From Phocaeicola_A sp036804505 (GTDB lineage Bacteria; Bacteroidota; Bacteroidia; Bacteroidales; Bacteroidaceae): DNA of 64,000 nucleotides. The translations under genes were made by a program, and so were the position numbers. The stretch covers positions 32,891-96,890 of the forward strand of contig DAIRSI010000016.1 of assembly GCA_036804505.1 (NCBI GenBank), in the 5' to 3' direction. The notes below the pieces were generated by a model. The model made no database searches. It saw nothing but the letters and a program-made list of their open reading frames with translations, and had not been told where the DNA came from. Shown piece by piece: positions 45,098 to 54,472 of this stretch. The number at the start of each line of letters is the position of its first letter. The first letter of the stretch is position 1.

Positions 45098-45871
45098 ATG
45101 TGGAACTATTTCATCCTATATGCAGTTATCGCCGCAGTGCTCTGGACTATCGGAGCCACAGCATCCTATAAAAAAGCCAAGCCATGGCTTGTGTATAGCA
45201 GCACCGTCTTGGGCCTGACCGTATTCTTGCTCTACATTATTCTGATGTGGAAGGAATTGGGACGCCCTCCCATGCGCACCATGGGCGAAACGCGCCTCTG
45301 GTACTCGTTCTTCCTCCCTCTGGCAGGCCTAATAACCTATCTACGAAAAAAGTACCGTTGGGTGATGGGCTTCGGCACCCTGCTGGCTGTCGTCTTCATT
45401 TGCATCAATATCTTCAAGCCCGAGATTCACAGCAAGTCTCTCATGCCCGCCCTGCAGAGTCCGTGGTTTGCCCCTCACGTCATTGTATATATGTTTTCTT
45501 ATGCACTGATGGGCGTTGCCGCCCTCACCGCCATTTATATCCTTTGGAAGAAAAAGACCGATCTCTCCGGATGCGACGACCTTGTGTATCTAGGTCTGGC
45601 CTTCCTCACCATCGGCATGCTTTTCGGTGCACTATGGGCTAAGGAAGCCTGGGGAACCTACTGGGCCTGGGACCCCAAGGAGACTTGGGCAGCCATCACC
45701 TGGTTCACCTATTTGGTGTATATTCACTACCGCCGCTTTCCGAACTCTTCAGTGCAAAAATCGGGCATTCTGCTCATTGTGGCGTTCATATTCCTGCAAG
45801 TGTGCTGGTGGGGCATCAACTATCTGCCTGCCGCACAAAACATGAGCATGCACACGTATAATCTGGATTGA
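45098..45871 (+). CDS. ccsA: CcsA/CcmC-type cytochrome c assembly protein
   Basis: A 257-residue protein with about 8 membrane helices. It has the tryptophan-rich haem-binding WWD signature WGTYWAWDPKETWAAI (about 185-200), and flanking His residues (HVIVYMFSY near 127, and IHYRRF) suited to haem iron. It transports and presents haem in the periplasm as the partner of the ResB-like protein encoded 12 bp upstream. The pair lies in the nrf operon, so haem attachment to NrfH/NrfA is its likely main job. Confidence 0.9.
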   Translation: MWNYFILYAVIAAVLWTIGATASYKKAKPWLVYSSTVLGLTVFLLYIILMWKELGRPPMRTMGETRLWYSFFLPLAGLITYLRKKYRWVMGFGTLLAVVFICINIFKPEIHSKSLMPALQSPWFAPHVIVYMFSYALMGVAALTAIYILWKKKTDLSGCDDLVYLGLAFLTIGMLFGALWAKEAWGTYWAWDPKETWAAITWFTYLVYIHYRRFPNSSVQKSGILLIVAFIFLQVCWWGINYLPAAQNMSMHTYNLD

Positions 45872-45874
45872 GAA

Positions 45875-45903
45875 CATTTATGTCTAATAAATGCTCTTAA
45901 GAG
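45875..45903. terminator. Hairpin between convergent ccsA and small secreted-protein gene
   Basis: CATTTAT (45875-45881) pairs with ATAAATG (45887-45893), with partial extension of the stem by AGA/TCT. It occupies the 12-bp gap and the first bases of the convergent gene's end, so it could end both transcripts. Confidence 0.35.
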
Positions 45904-46390
45904 ATACTGATTGAAACAAAGCCATCAACCGGTTTTCGTCCTTACGATTTTCCTGCAGACAGGCCTCAAAACCACTTGTGTCAGAATCGATAGCCGCCAA
46001 AGCTACTTCCAAAACTTTTTTAAAATCATTCTGTGCAGTCTCCGTTGGTGTATCCTTGTCTTTTGCTTTCCTCAAATAAGCTTTTTCCAATGCCCGAACA
46101 GCATTGTAGATAGCAGGTTTTTTTATAACGGTCCTCCTCATAGGATCCCCCGGTACCACTTCTTCCTTAGTAACATAAGCTTCTTTGAATTTCTCATAAT
46201 AAAATGAAACATCTTTCCCCAAATTATGGAATGGCTGTAAAACCGACAATTCTTGTAAAGTAGGAGGATTCTGGCTTGAATAGAATTCCCATGTCTGGCT
46301 ATTCTTTTTATCTGCATTTTCATCTACAGCAAAGACTGATGAAACTTGAAACACTAACAAAATTCCTAAAATAATACTTGTTCTTTTCAT
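45884..46390 (-). CDS. Small secreted protein of unknown function
   Basis: A 168-residue protein with a signal peptide (1-21, ending VFA-V). The mature part is helical and charged, with WEFYSSQNPPTLQELSVLQP, FYYEKFKEAYVTKEEVVPGD and RALEKAYLRKAKDKD. I do not recognise a family. It is a single gene convergent to ccsA and divergent from the next susC, so it belongs to neither operon. Codon use is like that of its neighbours. Confidence 0.7.
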   Translation of the reverse strand: MKRTSIILGILLVFQVSSVFAVDENADKKNSQTWEFYSSQNPPTLQELSVLQPFHNLGKDVSFYYEKFKEAYVTKEEVVPGDPMRRTVIKKPAIYNAVRALEKAYLRKAKDKDTPTETAQNDFKKVLEVALAAIDSDTSGFEACLQENRKDENRLMALFQSVSLKSIY

Positions 46391-46613
46391 ATTTCTTATT
46401 ATTTAAAACAATGCAAAGAAACAAAGTCGTCTTTACAGAAGTATTACAAAAAAATGACGTTTTTGCAAAAGAAACATTACAAATAAAATAGTAAAAAGTC
46501 AGATCCTTTCTGTTTTGATTTTGTAACCGAAATGGAAAGACTATGTAATATAGTCGTATTCTTCATGAAACATCGATCCACTTACTTTGCATTCGTAAAA
46601 AAACAGTTTGATA

Positions 46614-49600
46614 ATGAAAACGAAACTAAAATTAAGTAGAGATGCAATTTTCAGGGGCATTCTATTATCATTTTTTTCTCTGATTACCTTTGCTCCCCTA
46701 TGGGCGGGCGGAGGCAGAATAATTCGTGGAAAAGTTCTGGATAGTGACAAGAAGGCACTGCCTGGAGTTTCCATCGTTCTGAAAAACACATCAGTCGGCA
46801 CAATTTCCGATATAGACGGAAATTTTTCCATCACGCTGAATGTGGATAAAAATCCTACTCTTGTTTTCTCTTTTGTAGGCTACAACACCAAAGAGATGAT
46901 TATTAAAAATGATTTACATCTAACGGTGACTATGACGGAAGAAATCCATTCATTGAAAGAAGTGGTTGTTGCGGCATTGGGAATCAAGCGAGACAAGAAA
47001 TCCTTGGGTTATTCAGCTCAGGAAGTGAAAAGTGACAATCTGGAAACAGGAAATGATGCCAACATGCTGAACAAGCTGACAGGAAAAATTGCCGGTGTAC
47101 AAATTACGGCAGGAAATTCAGGAGCAGGTTCCTCTAGTCGTGTCATTATTCGCGGTGAATCCTCTTTCTCTAATGATAACCAACCTCTATATATTGTCGA
47201 CGGAATACCTATTAATAACTATATCTATTCCAACCTGCAGGGAACACCTCAGGAAGTAGATTATGGCAACGGGGCAGGAGAAATAAATCCGGATGATGTG
47301 GAGAGCATCTCTGTACTGAAAGGTGCCAATGCCGCTGCTCTATATGGTTCGCGTGCTGCCAACGGTGTTATTCTGATTACCACAAAATCCGGGAAAAACA
47401 AAAACAAATTCCAGGTGAGTGTCAATTCCACTACCACATTCGAAAATGTTCTCAGACTTCCAAAATACCAGAACGAATATAGCCAGGGACTGAATGGCGT
47501 ATTCGAATATTGGGACGGCAACAACGGGCACGGAACTCAGGACCATCAGGACATGAGTTGGGGACGCGCCTTAGACGGAAGTTTGGTTGCTCAATTTGAT
47601 TCTCCTTCCATCGGGGCTGATGGCAAAACATACCGCGGAGGAGATGTTTATGCACGCAATGGGGCTACTATTACCCCTACACCTTTAATACCTCATCCCA
47701 ACAATGTAAGGGATTTCTTCAATACAGGAGTTACTTATGACAATAACATTGCCTTATCGGCCAATAATGACCGAGGAGATATCCGTCTTTCTTACACGAA
47801 TATGTACAGCAAAGGTGTATTACCCAACGTCGATTTAAGGAGAAATACCTTTAATATCAATACAGGCTACAAGTTCACCAACAGGTTTACGGGAAAAGCC
47901 AGCGTTAGCTACATCAATGCGGCTAGTACCAACAGGCCGAGCATGGGTTATGGTCCTGAAAATCCGATGTACACCTTTGCTTGGTTTGCCCGCCAAGTGG
48001 ATATAAACAGCTTGCGCGATTACTGGCAGAAGAATTGCGTAGGGACCAAACAATTTCATTGCAACTCGGGATGGAACGATAATCCGTTCTTTACCATGTA
48101 CGAAAACACCAATGGTTATTCCAAGAACCGCATGTACGGAAATATCTCCTTATCATACGACCTGCTCGACAATCTCACACTGACGGCGAGTTCGGGCATA
48201 GACTTCTTCTATGACTTGCGCCAAAGTAAAAGAGCCTACAGTACCCAAAGATTTCCTACAGGTGCCTATAAGCGCGAAAATGTATTCTTTTCAGAATGGA
48301 ACACCAATGCCATGTTACAATGGAACAAGTCGTTTGAGAACCATTGGAGCACAAACTGGGCAGTCGGTTCCAATTCCATGGTTCAAAAAAATGCATATGA
48401 CTATAGCTTTGCCAATGGCCTTTCGGTTCCCGGAGTATACAACCTGGGCAATGCCTCTTCCAATATACAATCCATGCAGAAAGACAGCAGGAAGCGTATC
48501 AACAGTGCATACTTCACAGGCGAAGTATCCTACAAAGACTTGCTATTCCTGAATGTAACGGGAAGGAATGACTGGTCCAGCTCACTTACGCGTTCCGACG
48601 GAACCGGACACAATTCCTATTTTTATCCATCAGTCTCTTTAAGTGCCGTACTCAGCGATATTTTCAAGTTGCCACGCACCATTTCTTACTGGTCAGTCAG
48701 AGGAGGTTATGCAGAAGTAGGTAGCGATACGGAACCCTACAGACTGGAGAACAGTTATGCCTACAGTTCGGCTTACGGTTCCCAATCGGGAGTTGTGATG
48801 CCAACCACACTATCGAATTCCAATCTGAAACCAGAAAGAATGCATTCTATCGAAGTGGGTACCGATCTGAAGCTTTTCAATGATAGGGTCGGCTTGGATT
48901 TAACCTACTATAACACCTTGAACAGTAATCAAATAGTACAGATTCCCGTATCGGCCACGTCCGGATACAATTCACGCTTCATCAATGCCGGCGAAATCAG
49001 GAACTACGGGGTGGAGGCCGTTCTATCCTTCACCCCGCTGAAAATGAGAAACAGCTTCCAATGGGATAGCCGAATCAATTTCTCAGCCAATCGCAGCCGT
49101 GTGGAAAAAATCAACAGCGAGTACAAACAATATGTATATTCATGGGCTGCCATTTACTCCGATCAGGATGCCCGTGTCTATGCCATAGCTCGTGAAGGTG
49201 AACCTATGGGCAATCTGTATGGGACCGGATTCAAGCATACGGATAAGGGTGAAATCATCGTAGACAAAACAGGCTTGCCTGTGGCAGATCCTACTCTGGT
49301 AAAACTGGGCAATTACAATCCTGATTTCATTATGGGTTTCTACAATAAGTTCAGCTACAAAGGATTCAGTCTCGACTTTCTGTTGGACTGGCACCAAGGA
49401 GGAGTATTCGTTTCGCGCACTTTCGGCATGGACATGGAGTCCGGAGTGCTCGACAAAACGGCCAACCGTAAACCGGAAGATATGGTTATAAATGGTGTCT
49501 GTTGGGATCAGAGCAGCAATTCATACGTCAAGAATACCATTCAACTGAGTCCGCGCGACTACTATAGAAATCTCTATCGCCGCTATCATGAGACTCAATC

Positions 49601-49859
49601 CACGTTCAGTTCCACATTTGTAAAGCTGAGAGAAGTCAAGTTGGGGTATTCTCTACCCTCATCCCTTTTGAAGAAAACACCAGTCAAAGACTTAAAACTG
49701 TCTATCGTAGGGCGCAACCTGTTCATGTGGACTAAGGATCAAAGCTATGTAGACCCTGAAGCCATCACTTACGAAGGCAGTAGTATAACCTCGGGAGTAG
49801 AAGAAATGTCATATCCGACCACTAAAAGCATCGGATTCAATATTAACTTAATATTCTAG
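46614..49859 (+). CDS. SusC-type TonB-dependent transporter without STN domain
   Basis: A 1,081-residue importer. The ATG at 46614 is chosen; a TTG 6 bp upstream is unlikely. It has a signal sequence (about 12-31), a CNA-B-like domain (IRGKVLDSDKKALPGVSIVL), LKEVVVAALGIKRDKKSLGY (the AALG-type plug start), VLKGANAAALYGSRAANGVI and a barrel ending in Phe. The EVVVAALGI variant is characteristic of transporters paired with SusD-like_2 proteins, as here. The susD gene starts 4 bp after its stop. No sigma/FecR pair is near. Confidence 0.93.
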   Translation: MKTKLKLSRDAIFRGILLSFFSLITFAPLWAGGGRIIRGKVLDSDKKALPGVSIVLKNTSVGTISDIDGNFSITLNVDKNPTLVFSFVGYNTKEMIIKNDLHLTVTMTEEIHSLKEVVVAALGIKRDKKSLGYSAQEVKSDNLETGNDANMLNKLTGKIAGVQITAGNSGAGSSSRVIIRGESSFSNDNQPLYIVDGIPINNYIYSNLQGTPQEVDYGNGAGEINPDDVESISVLKGANAAALYGSRAANGVILITTKSGKNKNKFQVSVNSTTTFENVLRLPKYQNEYSQGLNGVFEYWDGNNGHGTQDHQDMSWGRALDGSLVAQFDSPSIGADGKTYRGGDVYARNGATITPTPLIPHPNNVRDFFNTGVTYDNNIALSANNDRGDIRLSYTNMYSKGVLPNVDLRRNTFNINTGYKFTNRFTGKASVSYINAASTNRPSMGYGPENPMYTFAWFARQVDINSLRDYWQKNCVGTKQFHCNSGWNDNPFFTMYENTNGYSKNRMYGNISLSYDLLDNLTLTASSGIDFFYDLRQSKRAYSTQRFPTGAYKRENVFFSEWNTNAMLQWNKSFENHWSTNWAVGSNSMVQKNAYDYSFANGLSVPGVYNLGNASSNIQSMQKDSRKRINSAYFTGEVSYKDLLFLNVTGRNDWSSSLTRSDGTGHNSYFYPSVSLSAVLSDIFKLPRTISYWSVRGGYAEVGSDTEPYRLENSYAYSSAYGSQSGVVMPTTLSNSNLKPERMHSIEVGTDLKLFNDRVGLDLTYYNTLNSNQIVQIPVSATSGYNSRFINAGEIRNYGVEAVLSFTPLKMRNSFQWDSRINFSANRSRVEKINSEYKQYVYSWAAIYSDQDARVYAIAREGEPMGNLYGTGFKHTDKGEIIVDKTGLPVADPTLVKLGNYNPDFIMGFYNKFSYKGFSLDFLLDWHQGGVFVSRTFGMDMESGVLDKTANRKPEDMVINGVCWDQSSNSYVKNTIQLSPRDYYRNLYRRYHETQSTFSSTFVKLREVKLGYSLPSSLLKKTPVKDLKLSIVGRNLFMWTKDQSYVDPEAITYEGSSITSGVEEMSYPTTKSIGFNINLIF

Positions 49860-49863
49860 AAAA

Positions 49864-51339
49864 ATGAAAAGAATCAACTATATAAATTTTATAAAAAAAA
49901 CTGCACTAGTTCTCGTAGCATCAGGACTAACTATCTCTTGTACAGATAATTTTGCATCCATAAACACAGACCCCAACAGTCCTACTAAAGTCACGCCGGA
50001 TCTACTGCTGACTCCGCTGTTACACAGTATCGTACAAGGACAGTTCAATTATGACAGCGGTGCTGGACTCGCCCACCAAATAGCGCACACCAATTACAAT
50101 GAAACCGAACAATATGCATTCGGAACAAACGAAGGTACATGGTCAACTTATTATCTGAATCTGAACAATATCGAAGAGATGATAAAAGTATCCGACAGAG
50201 ACAACCGTCCTTCCTGCAAGGCCATTGCCTACGTTCTGAAAGCCTTCTGTATCTCTCAACTCACGGATATGTGGGGCGATGTTCCCTATATCGAAGCAGT
50301 TCAGGGCAGTACTAAGACCACTCCAAAATATGATGTCCAAAAAGATATCTACACAGCCGATGGAGGCATCATTAGTCTACTCAACCAGGCAGACAATCTG
50401 TTGAGCACAGGGAATGATGTTCTCCCCTCGGATTTAATCTACAAAGGCGACCGTACAAAATGGCGTAAGTTGGCCAATTCACTCCGTCTCCGTTATTTGA
50501 TGCGCATCAGCAATAAAGCGGCGGACATCACTACCTTCAACTTGAAGGAAGAAATCCGGAAAGCGATGAGTTCTCCTCTGATGGAGACCAATGCCGACAA
50601 TATGTTACTACCTTTTCTGAACAGTCATCCCAACATGAGCCCTATCTACGAAATGCGTTCAGGCGAGTTTGAATACAACCGTATGAGTGATGAAATGGCT
50701 TCCGTGCTCAATGCATTCCATGACCCCCGTGCGGCAGTATGGTTTGCCCCTACCACTAATTCGGCTTCTACATCATCTCCTGCGTATAAAGGTGTGGCAG
50801 TGGGCTGTTCATCTACAACACTGGAAAAGATAAAATACTCCATGGCCGATGTATCCATGATTGGCAATTATTACCGCACAACACCTGATGCATGTAGTGC
50901 CATACTCATGAATTGCTCCGAAGTGAAATTCCTTCAAGCTGAAGCTATCGTCAGAGGTCTTGCTGCAGGCAATGCAAAGAATCTGTACGAACAGGGAATC
51001 AATCTCTCGATGAATTATTACAAAGTGGTAATGCCTTCCGGTTATCTCTCTCAGGAAGGTGTTGCCTACAACGAGAATGATGCCATTAATGAAATAATGG
51101 TACAAAAATGGTTATCTCTTTTCTTTGTAGGTTGTGAAGCCTGGTTCGACTATTTGCGCACGGGACTCCCCAAGCAGAATACATTGCTGGACAATCGTAA
51201 TCCGACGGTTTCAGGTGGTACACCCTCACGGTTCTATTATCCAGAGAACGAGCAGGCTCTGAACAGTGAAAACTACAAGCAGGCTCTGGAAGCTCATGGC
51301 GGCAAAGACGATATTAATACAAAATTATGGTGGGAATAA
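49864..51339 (+). CDS. SusD-like_2 family surface-binding lipoprotein
   Basis: A 491-residue lipoprotein (GLTISC, Cys at 26). The NTDPNSPTKVTPDLLLTPLL start, KAIAYVLKAFCISQLTDMWG, SEVKFLQAEAIVRG and MVQKWLSLFFVGCEAWFDYL segments mark the SusD-like_2 branch rather than classical SusD. It pairs with the upstream SusC. Its stop codon overlaps the start of the phosphoesterase gene (TAATG), showing translational coupling between binding protein and enzyme. Confidence 0.9.
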   Translation: MKRINYINFIKKTALVLVASGLTISCTDNFASINTDPNSPTKVTPDLLLTPLLHSIVQGQFNYDSGAGLAHQIAHTNYNETEQYAFGTNEGTWSTYYLNLNNIEEMIKVSDRDNRPSCKAIAYVLKAFCISQLTDMWGDVPYIEAVQGSTKTTPKYDVQKDIYTADGGIISLLNQADNLLSTGNDVLPSDLIYKGDRTKWRKLANSLRLRYLMRISNKAADITTFNLKEEIRKAMSSPLMETNADNMLLPFLNSHPNMSPIYEMRSGEFEYNRMSDEMASVLNAFHDPRAAVWFAPTTNSASTSSPAYKGVAVGCSSTTLEKIKYSMADVSMIGNYYRTTPDACSAILMNCSEVKFLQAEAIVRGLAAGNAKNLYEQGINLSMNYYKVVMPSGYLSQEGVAYNENDAINEIMVQKWLSLFFVGCEAWFDYLRTGLPKQNTLLDNRNPTVSGGTPSRFYYPENEQALNSENYKQALEAHGGKDDINTKLWWE

Positions 51340-52742
51340 TGAAAAATAAAAAGTTTTTTGCAGTGGTGGTCCTTATGGCTGTCACTGCCCTTGGTTATGC
51401 ACGACGCATATCCGGTTGTGTTGAATCGGGCAAAAAAGTCCTAAAAGAAGTGCTCGTCACAGATGGATATTCCATCACGCCGACTGACAATAACGGGCAA
51501 TACAGTCTGGAGGCGAACGATTCCGCCGAATTTGTCTATATAGTCACTCCGAAAGGATATACAGCCGATTTCAGTTCCGGAGTACCCCAGTTCTACCTCC
51601 GTCTGGAGCCGTCAAAAAGCACTTACGATTTCAATCTCAAGCCTCTCGGCGGAAATCCTGACAATTTCACCATGATTACCATGGCCGATACTCAGATAGA
51701 TTCACCGGAAGACATCCAAAGGCTCAACAAAGAGTCACTTCCAGACATTCTGCATACGATCTCGGAATACAAAGATACTCCTGCTGCAGGCATCATCCTT
51801 GGCGATATAACCTGGGACCGCTATGCCATGAATGAAGACATCAAGGACTTCAATAAAAAGCTCGCTATCCCGGTATATCCTGTAATTGGGAACCACGATT
51901 TCGACAAATACATGAATCCTTGTAAAGGATGTGATTTCGCGCATATATATAAAGAAAATTTCGGGCCTTTGTATTATGCTTTCCAGATGGGAAATGTTTT
52001 CTACATCGTTCTGAGCGATATCGTTTATCACGGGCACAAGCAGTTCGACACCTCTTTGGAAACTGCCAATCAAATGAGATGGCTGGAGCTTCTGCTTACG
52101 GTTCTCCAGCAAGACAAAACGGTTGTCATTGCCATGCATGCACCGCTGAAATACACCACGGAAGCTCCCTTGATTCCAGGAGGCGAACAACTAGTAAAAA
52201 TGCTTGTGAACAAGTTCCACGCTCACTTCATCACAGGACATCTACACACTAATGCCAACACAGAAATAGGTGGCGGAATCATTGAGCACAATTTAGGTGC
52301 AGTGTGCGGCACATGGTGGACGTGCGACTATTGCCGCGACGGTGCTCCCAACGGATATCAGGTGTTCCAAGGCTACGGCGACAATCTGTCGTGGTACTAT
52401 AAATCGACAGGTAAAGACCGGAAATTCCAAATGACCCTATACCCTCAGGGAAGCATTATGGATAGACCTAATGCCGTAGTAGCCAAAGTGTGGAACTGGG
52501 ACGATGCATGGAAAGTGCAATGGTACGAAGACGACAAGTTCATGGGTGCCATGTCACAATTCTATTCCTATGACCCCGAATATCTGAAATATCTTAACGG
52601 ACGTCGTGCTGTCGAGGACTATGACCCTCCGCGCACACTCCATTTTTTCTCAGCCGTTCCGTCATTACAGGCCAAGGAAGTCAAGGTAGAAGTGGTGGAC
52701 CGTTTCGGCAATGTCTTCACCGAAAAAGTAAACTGTAAATAA
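51339..52742 (+). CDS. Secreted calcineurin-like metallophosphoesterase
   Basis: A 467-residue enzyme. The ATG at 51339, overlapping the susD stop, gives a clean signal peptide (MKNKKFFAVVVLMAVTALGYA); an in-frame ATG at 51327 is less likely. An N-terminal beta-sandwich (about 24-108) is followed by the metallophosphoesterase core with ADTQ (first motif with Gln in place of His), GDITWDR, GNHDFD, HAPL and GHLHTN. A C-terminal beta-domain (about 320-467) completes the family plan. It would hydrolyse phosphate mono- or diesters outside the inner membrane. Coupling to SusCD suggests that the imported substrate carries phosphate (inference). Confidence 0.88.
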   Translation: MKNKKFFAVVVLMAVTALGYARRISGCVESGKKVLKEVLVTDGYSITPTDNNGQYSLEANDSAEFVYIVTPKGYTADFSSGVPQFYLRLEPSKSTYDFNLKPLGGNPDNFTMITMADTQIDSPEDIQRLNKESLPDILHTISEYKDTPAAGIILGDITWDRYAMNEDIKDFNKKLAIPVYPVIGNHDFDKYMNPCKGCDFAHIYKENFGPLYYAFQMGNVFYIVLSDIVYHGHKQFDTSLETANQMRWLELLLTVLQQDKTVVIAMHAPLKYTTEAPLIPGGEQLVKMLVNKFHAHFITGHLHTNANTEIGGGIIEHNLGAVCGTWWTCDYCRDGAPNGYQVFQGYGDNLSWYYKSTGKDRKFQMTLYPQGSIMDRPNAVVAKVWNWDDAWKVQWYEDDKFMGAMSQFYSYDPEYLKYLNGRRAVEDYDPPRTLHFFSAVPSLQAKEVKVEVVDRFGNVFTEKVNCK

Positions 52743-52780
52743 AAAAAGACTGAAAAAGTAAAACTAATGATATAATTTCG

Positions 52781-52788
52781 TAATTTTG
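52781..52788 (+). promoter_or_regulatory. Possible internal promoter -7 element (TAATTTTG)
   Basis: TAATTTTG lies 22 bp before the ATG of the first glycosidase. A -33 box is not clear, so this may be only chance. Confidence 0.3.
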
Positions 52789-52810
52789 GGTTCGATAAAT
52801 CCCAACAATT

Positions 52811-54430
52811 ATGAAATTCAAATCGAAAAAAATCGCTTTTTCAGTCTTTCCTGTCTTGTTTTTCGCTTTTGCTACTCTGGGAACTATTTGTGCGCAATCA
52901 CTGCCCTCTGACATGCCACATCTGATAAAAAAGGATGGGCGCCATGTCCTCATAGTCGACAGCGAACCGTTCCTCATCCTTGGTGGACAATGCGGCAATT
53001 CTTCCGCGTGGCCGGAGATGTTACCCAATCTGTGGAAAGTGATGGAAGATATGCATGCCAACACTCTTGAAATTCCTATTTATTGGGAGCAGTTGGAGCC
53101 CATTCAGGAACAATATGATTTTTCCATGATACAGACACTACTCGACCAGGCACAAGAGCATCACATGCGCCTCGTATTGCTTTGGTTCGGCACGTGGAAA
53201 AACGGCAGTAACCACTACATGCCTGTGTGGATGAAAAAAAATGCTGCCAAATATCCAAACATAACAGGCAAAGACGGCAAGCCAGTTGATTCACCGTCAC
53301 CTCATTCGCAAGCTACTCTCCAAGCCGACTGTCATGCTTTTGCTCAATTCATGGGGTATTTGAAGAAGGCTGACACTCACCACACAGTCATCATGATGCA
53401 GGTGGAAAACGAGCCAGGAACATGGGGCAGCATGCGCGACTATTCCGCCAATGCACAGAAATTATTCGAACAATCTGTACCCAAGACTCTGCTCAATTCA
53501 GCAGTTCTGAAACAACTAAACATCCCTGCCGGCACCAAAGGCACATGGAGTGAGGTATTCGGCAATCGTGCCGATGAATATTTCCATGCATGGTCCGTTG
53601 CCAGCTTCATCGAGCAAGTGGCAAAGGCAGGCAAGGCCGTATATCCCATACCCATGTATGTCAATGTAGCCTTACGTGACCCTCTCACTAATCCCATGGC
53701 AACAGAATATGAAAGTGGAGGAGCAACGGATAACGTTATACCCATTTGGAAAGTAGCCGCACCTTCCATTGACTTATTAGCCCCTGACATATACCTTCAA
53801 GGCGATGAGAAGGTACTGAAAGTCATCGACCTCTATGCACGCGACGACAATGCCTTGATGGTACCCGAGACCTATAGCAATACAAAATATCTCTACAGTA
53901 TCATTTCTAGAGGCATTTGTTATTCACCATTCGGTGTTGACACACGATGGAGACAGGCCGGTAACATAAAGAATTCAGTTGCCGATGAATACAAGATTCT
54001 TTCGCCCATGTCAAGGCAACTGGCCAAATGGAGCTTTGAAGGCAGAACTTATGCTGTCATCGAACCTCAGGACCATTCCGAACAAAGAATCGGTCTTGGC
54101 AATTGGGAAGCTGTCATCACTTTTGAAAACGGCGGACATTTCGGTCCTGCCCAAGACAAATCCAAACTTCAATCTGCTACTGGCAAAGTCCTGATTATAA
54201 AGCTGAACGACGATGAGTTCATCACTACCGGCATCAACTGCCACATCACTTTTGTCCCCATAGGTATAAACAAGGGCAAGGCATGGCAATACTTACAAGT
54301 CAAGGAAGGTCGCTATGAGGAAGGGCAGTTTAAGGCGACACGCATTCTCAACGGTGACCAGACTGACTGGGGCGGCCCCTCCATAGGCGAAGAACCTGTT
54401 CTGCTCGACATCACTCTGACTACAAGGTAA
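52811..54430 (+). CDS. Secreted GH-A clan glycosidase (GH35/GH42-like, DUF5597-type), copy 1
   Basis: A 539-residue protein with signal peptide (about 1-28). The TIM barrel shows HANTLEIPIYWEQLEP, VLLWFGTWKNG, the acid/base motif MQVENEPG (Glu after Asn) and a nucleophile candidate in MVPETYS. A C-terminal beta-domain (about 400-539) resembles DUF5597. Related enzymes are beta-galactosidase-like; substrate not determined. It has a paralogue directly downstream and follows the phosphoesterase by 68 bp. Confidence 0.8.
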   Translation: MKFKSKKIAFSVFPVLFFAFATLGTICAQSLPSDMPHLIKKDGRHVLIVDSEPFLILGGQCGNSSAWPEMLPNLWKVMEDMHANTLEIPIYWEQLEPIQEQYDFSMIQTLLDQAQEHHMRLVLLWFGTWKNGSNHYMPVWMKKNAAKYPNITGKDGKPVDSPSPHSQATLQADCHAFAQFMGYLKKADTHHTVIMMQVENEPGTWGSMRDYSANAQKLFEQSVPKTLLNSAVLKQLNIPAGTKGTWSEVFGNRADEYFHAWSVASFIEQVAKAGKAVYPIPMYVNVALRDPLTNPMATEYESGGATDNVIPIWKVAAPSIDLLAPDIYLQGDEKVLKVIDLYARDDNALMVPETYSNTKYLYSIISRGICYSPFGVDTRWRQAGNIKNSVADEYKILSPMSRQLAKWSFEGRTYAVIEPQDHSEQRIGLGNWEAVITFENGGHFGPAQDKSKLQSATGKVLIIKLNDDEFITTGINCHITFVPIGINKGKAWQYLQVKEGRYEEGQFKATRILNGDQTDWGGPSIGEEPVLLDITLTTR

Positions 54431-54472
54431 TACATAAATATTTTTAAATCATTTTATAATATACTATCAATC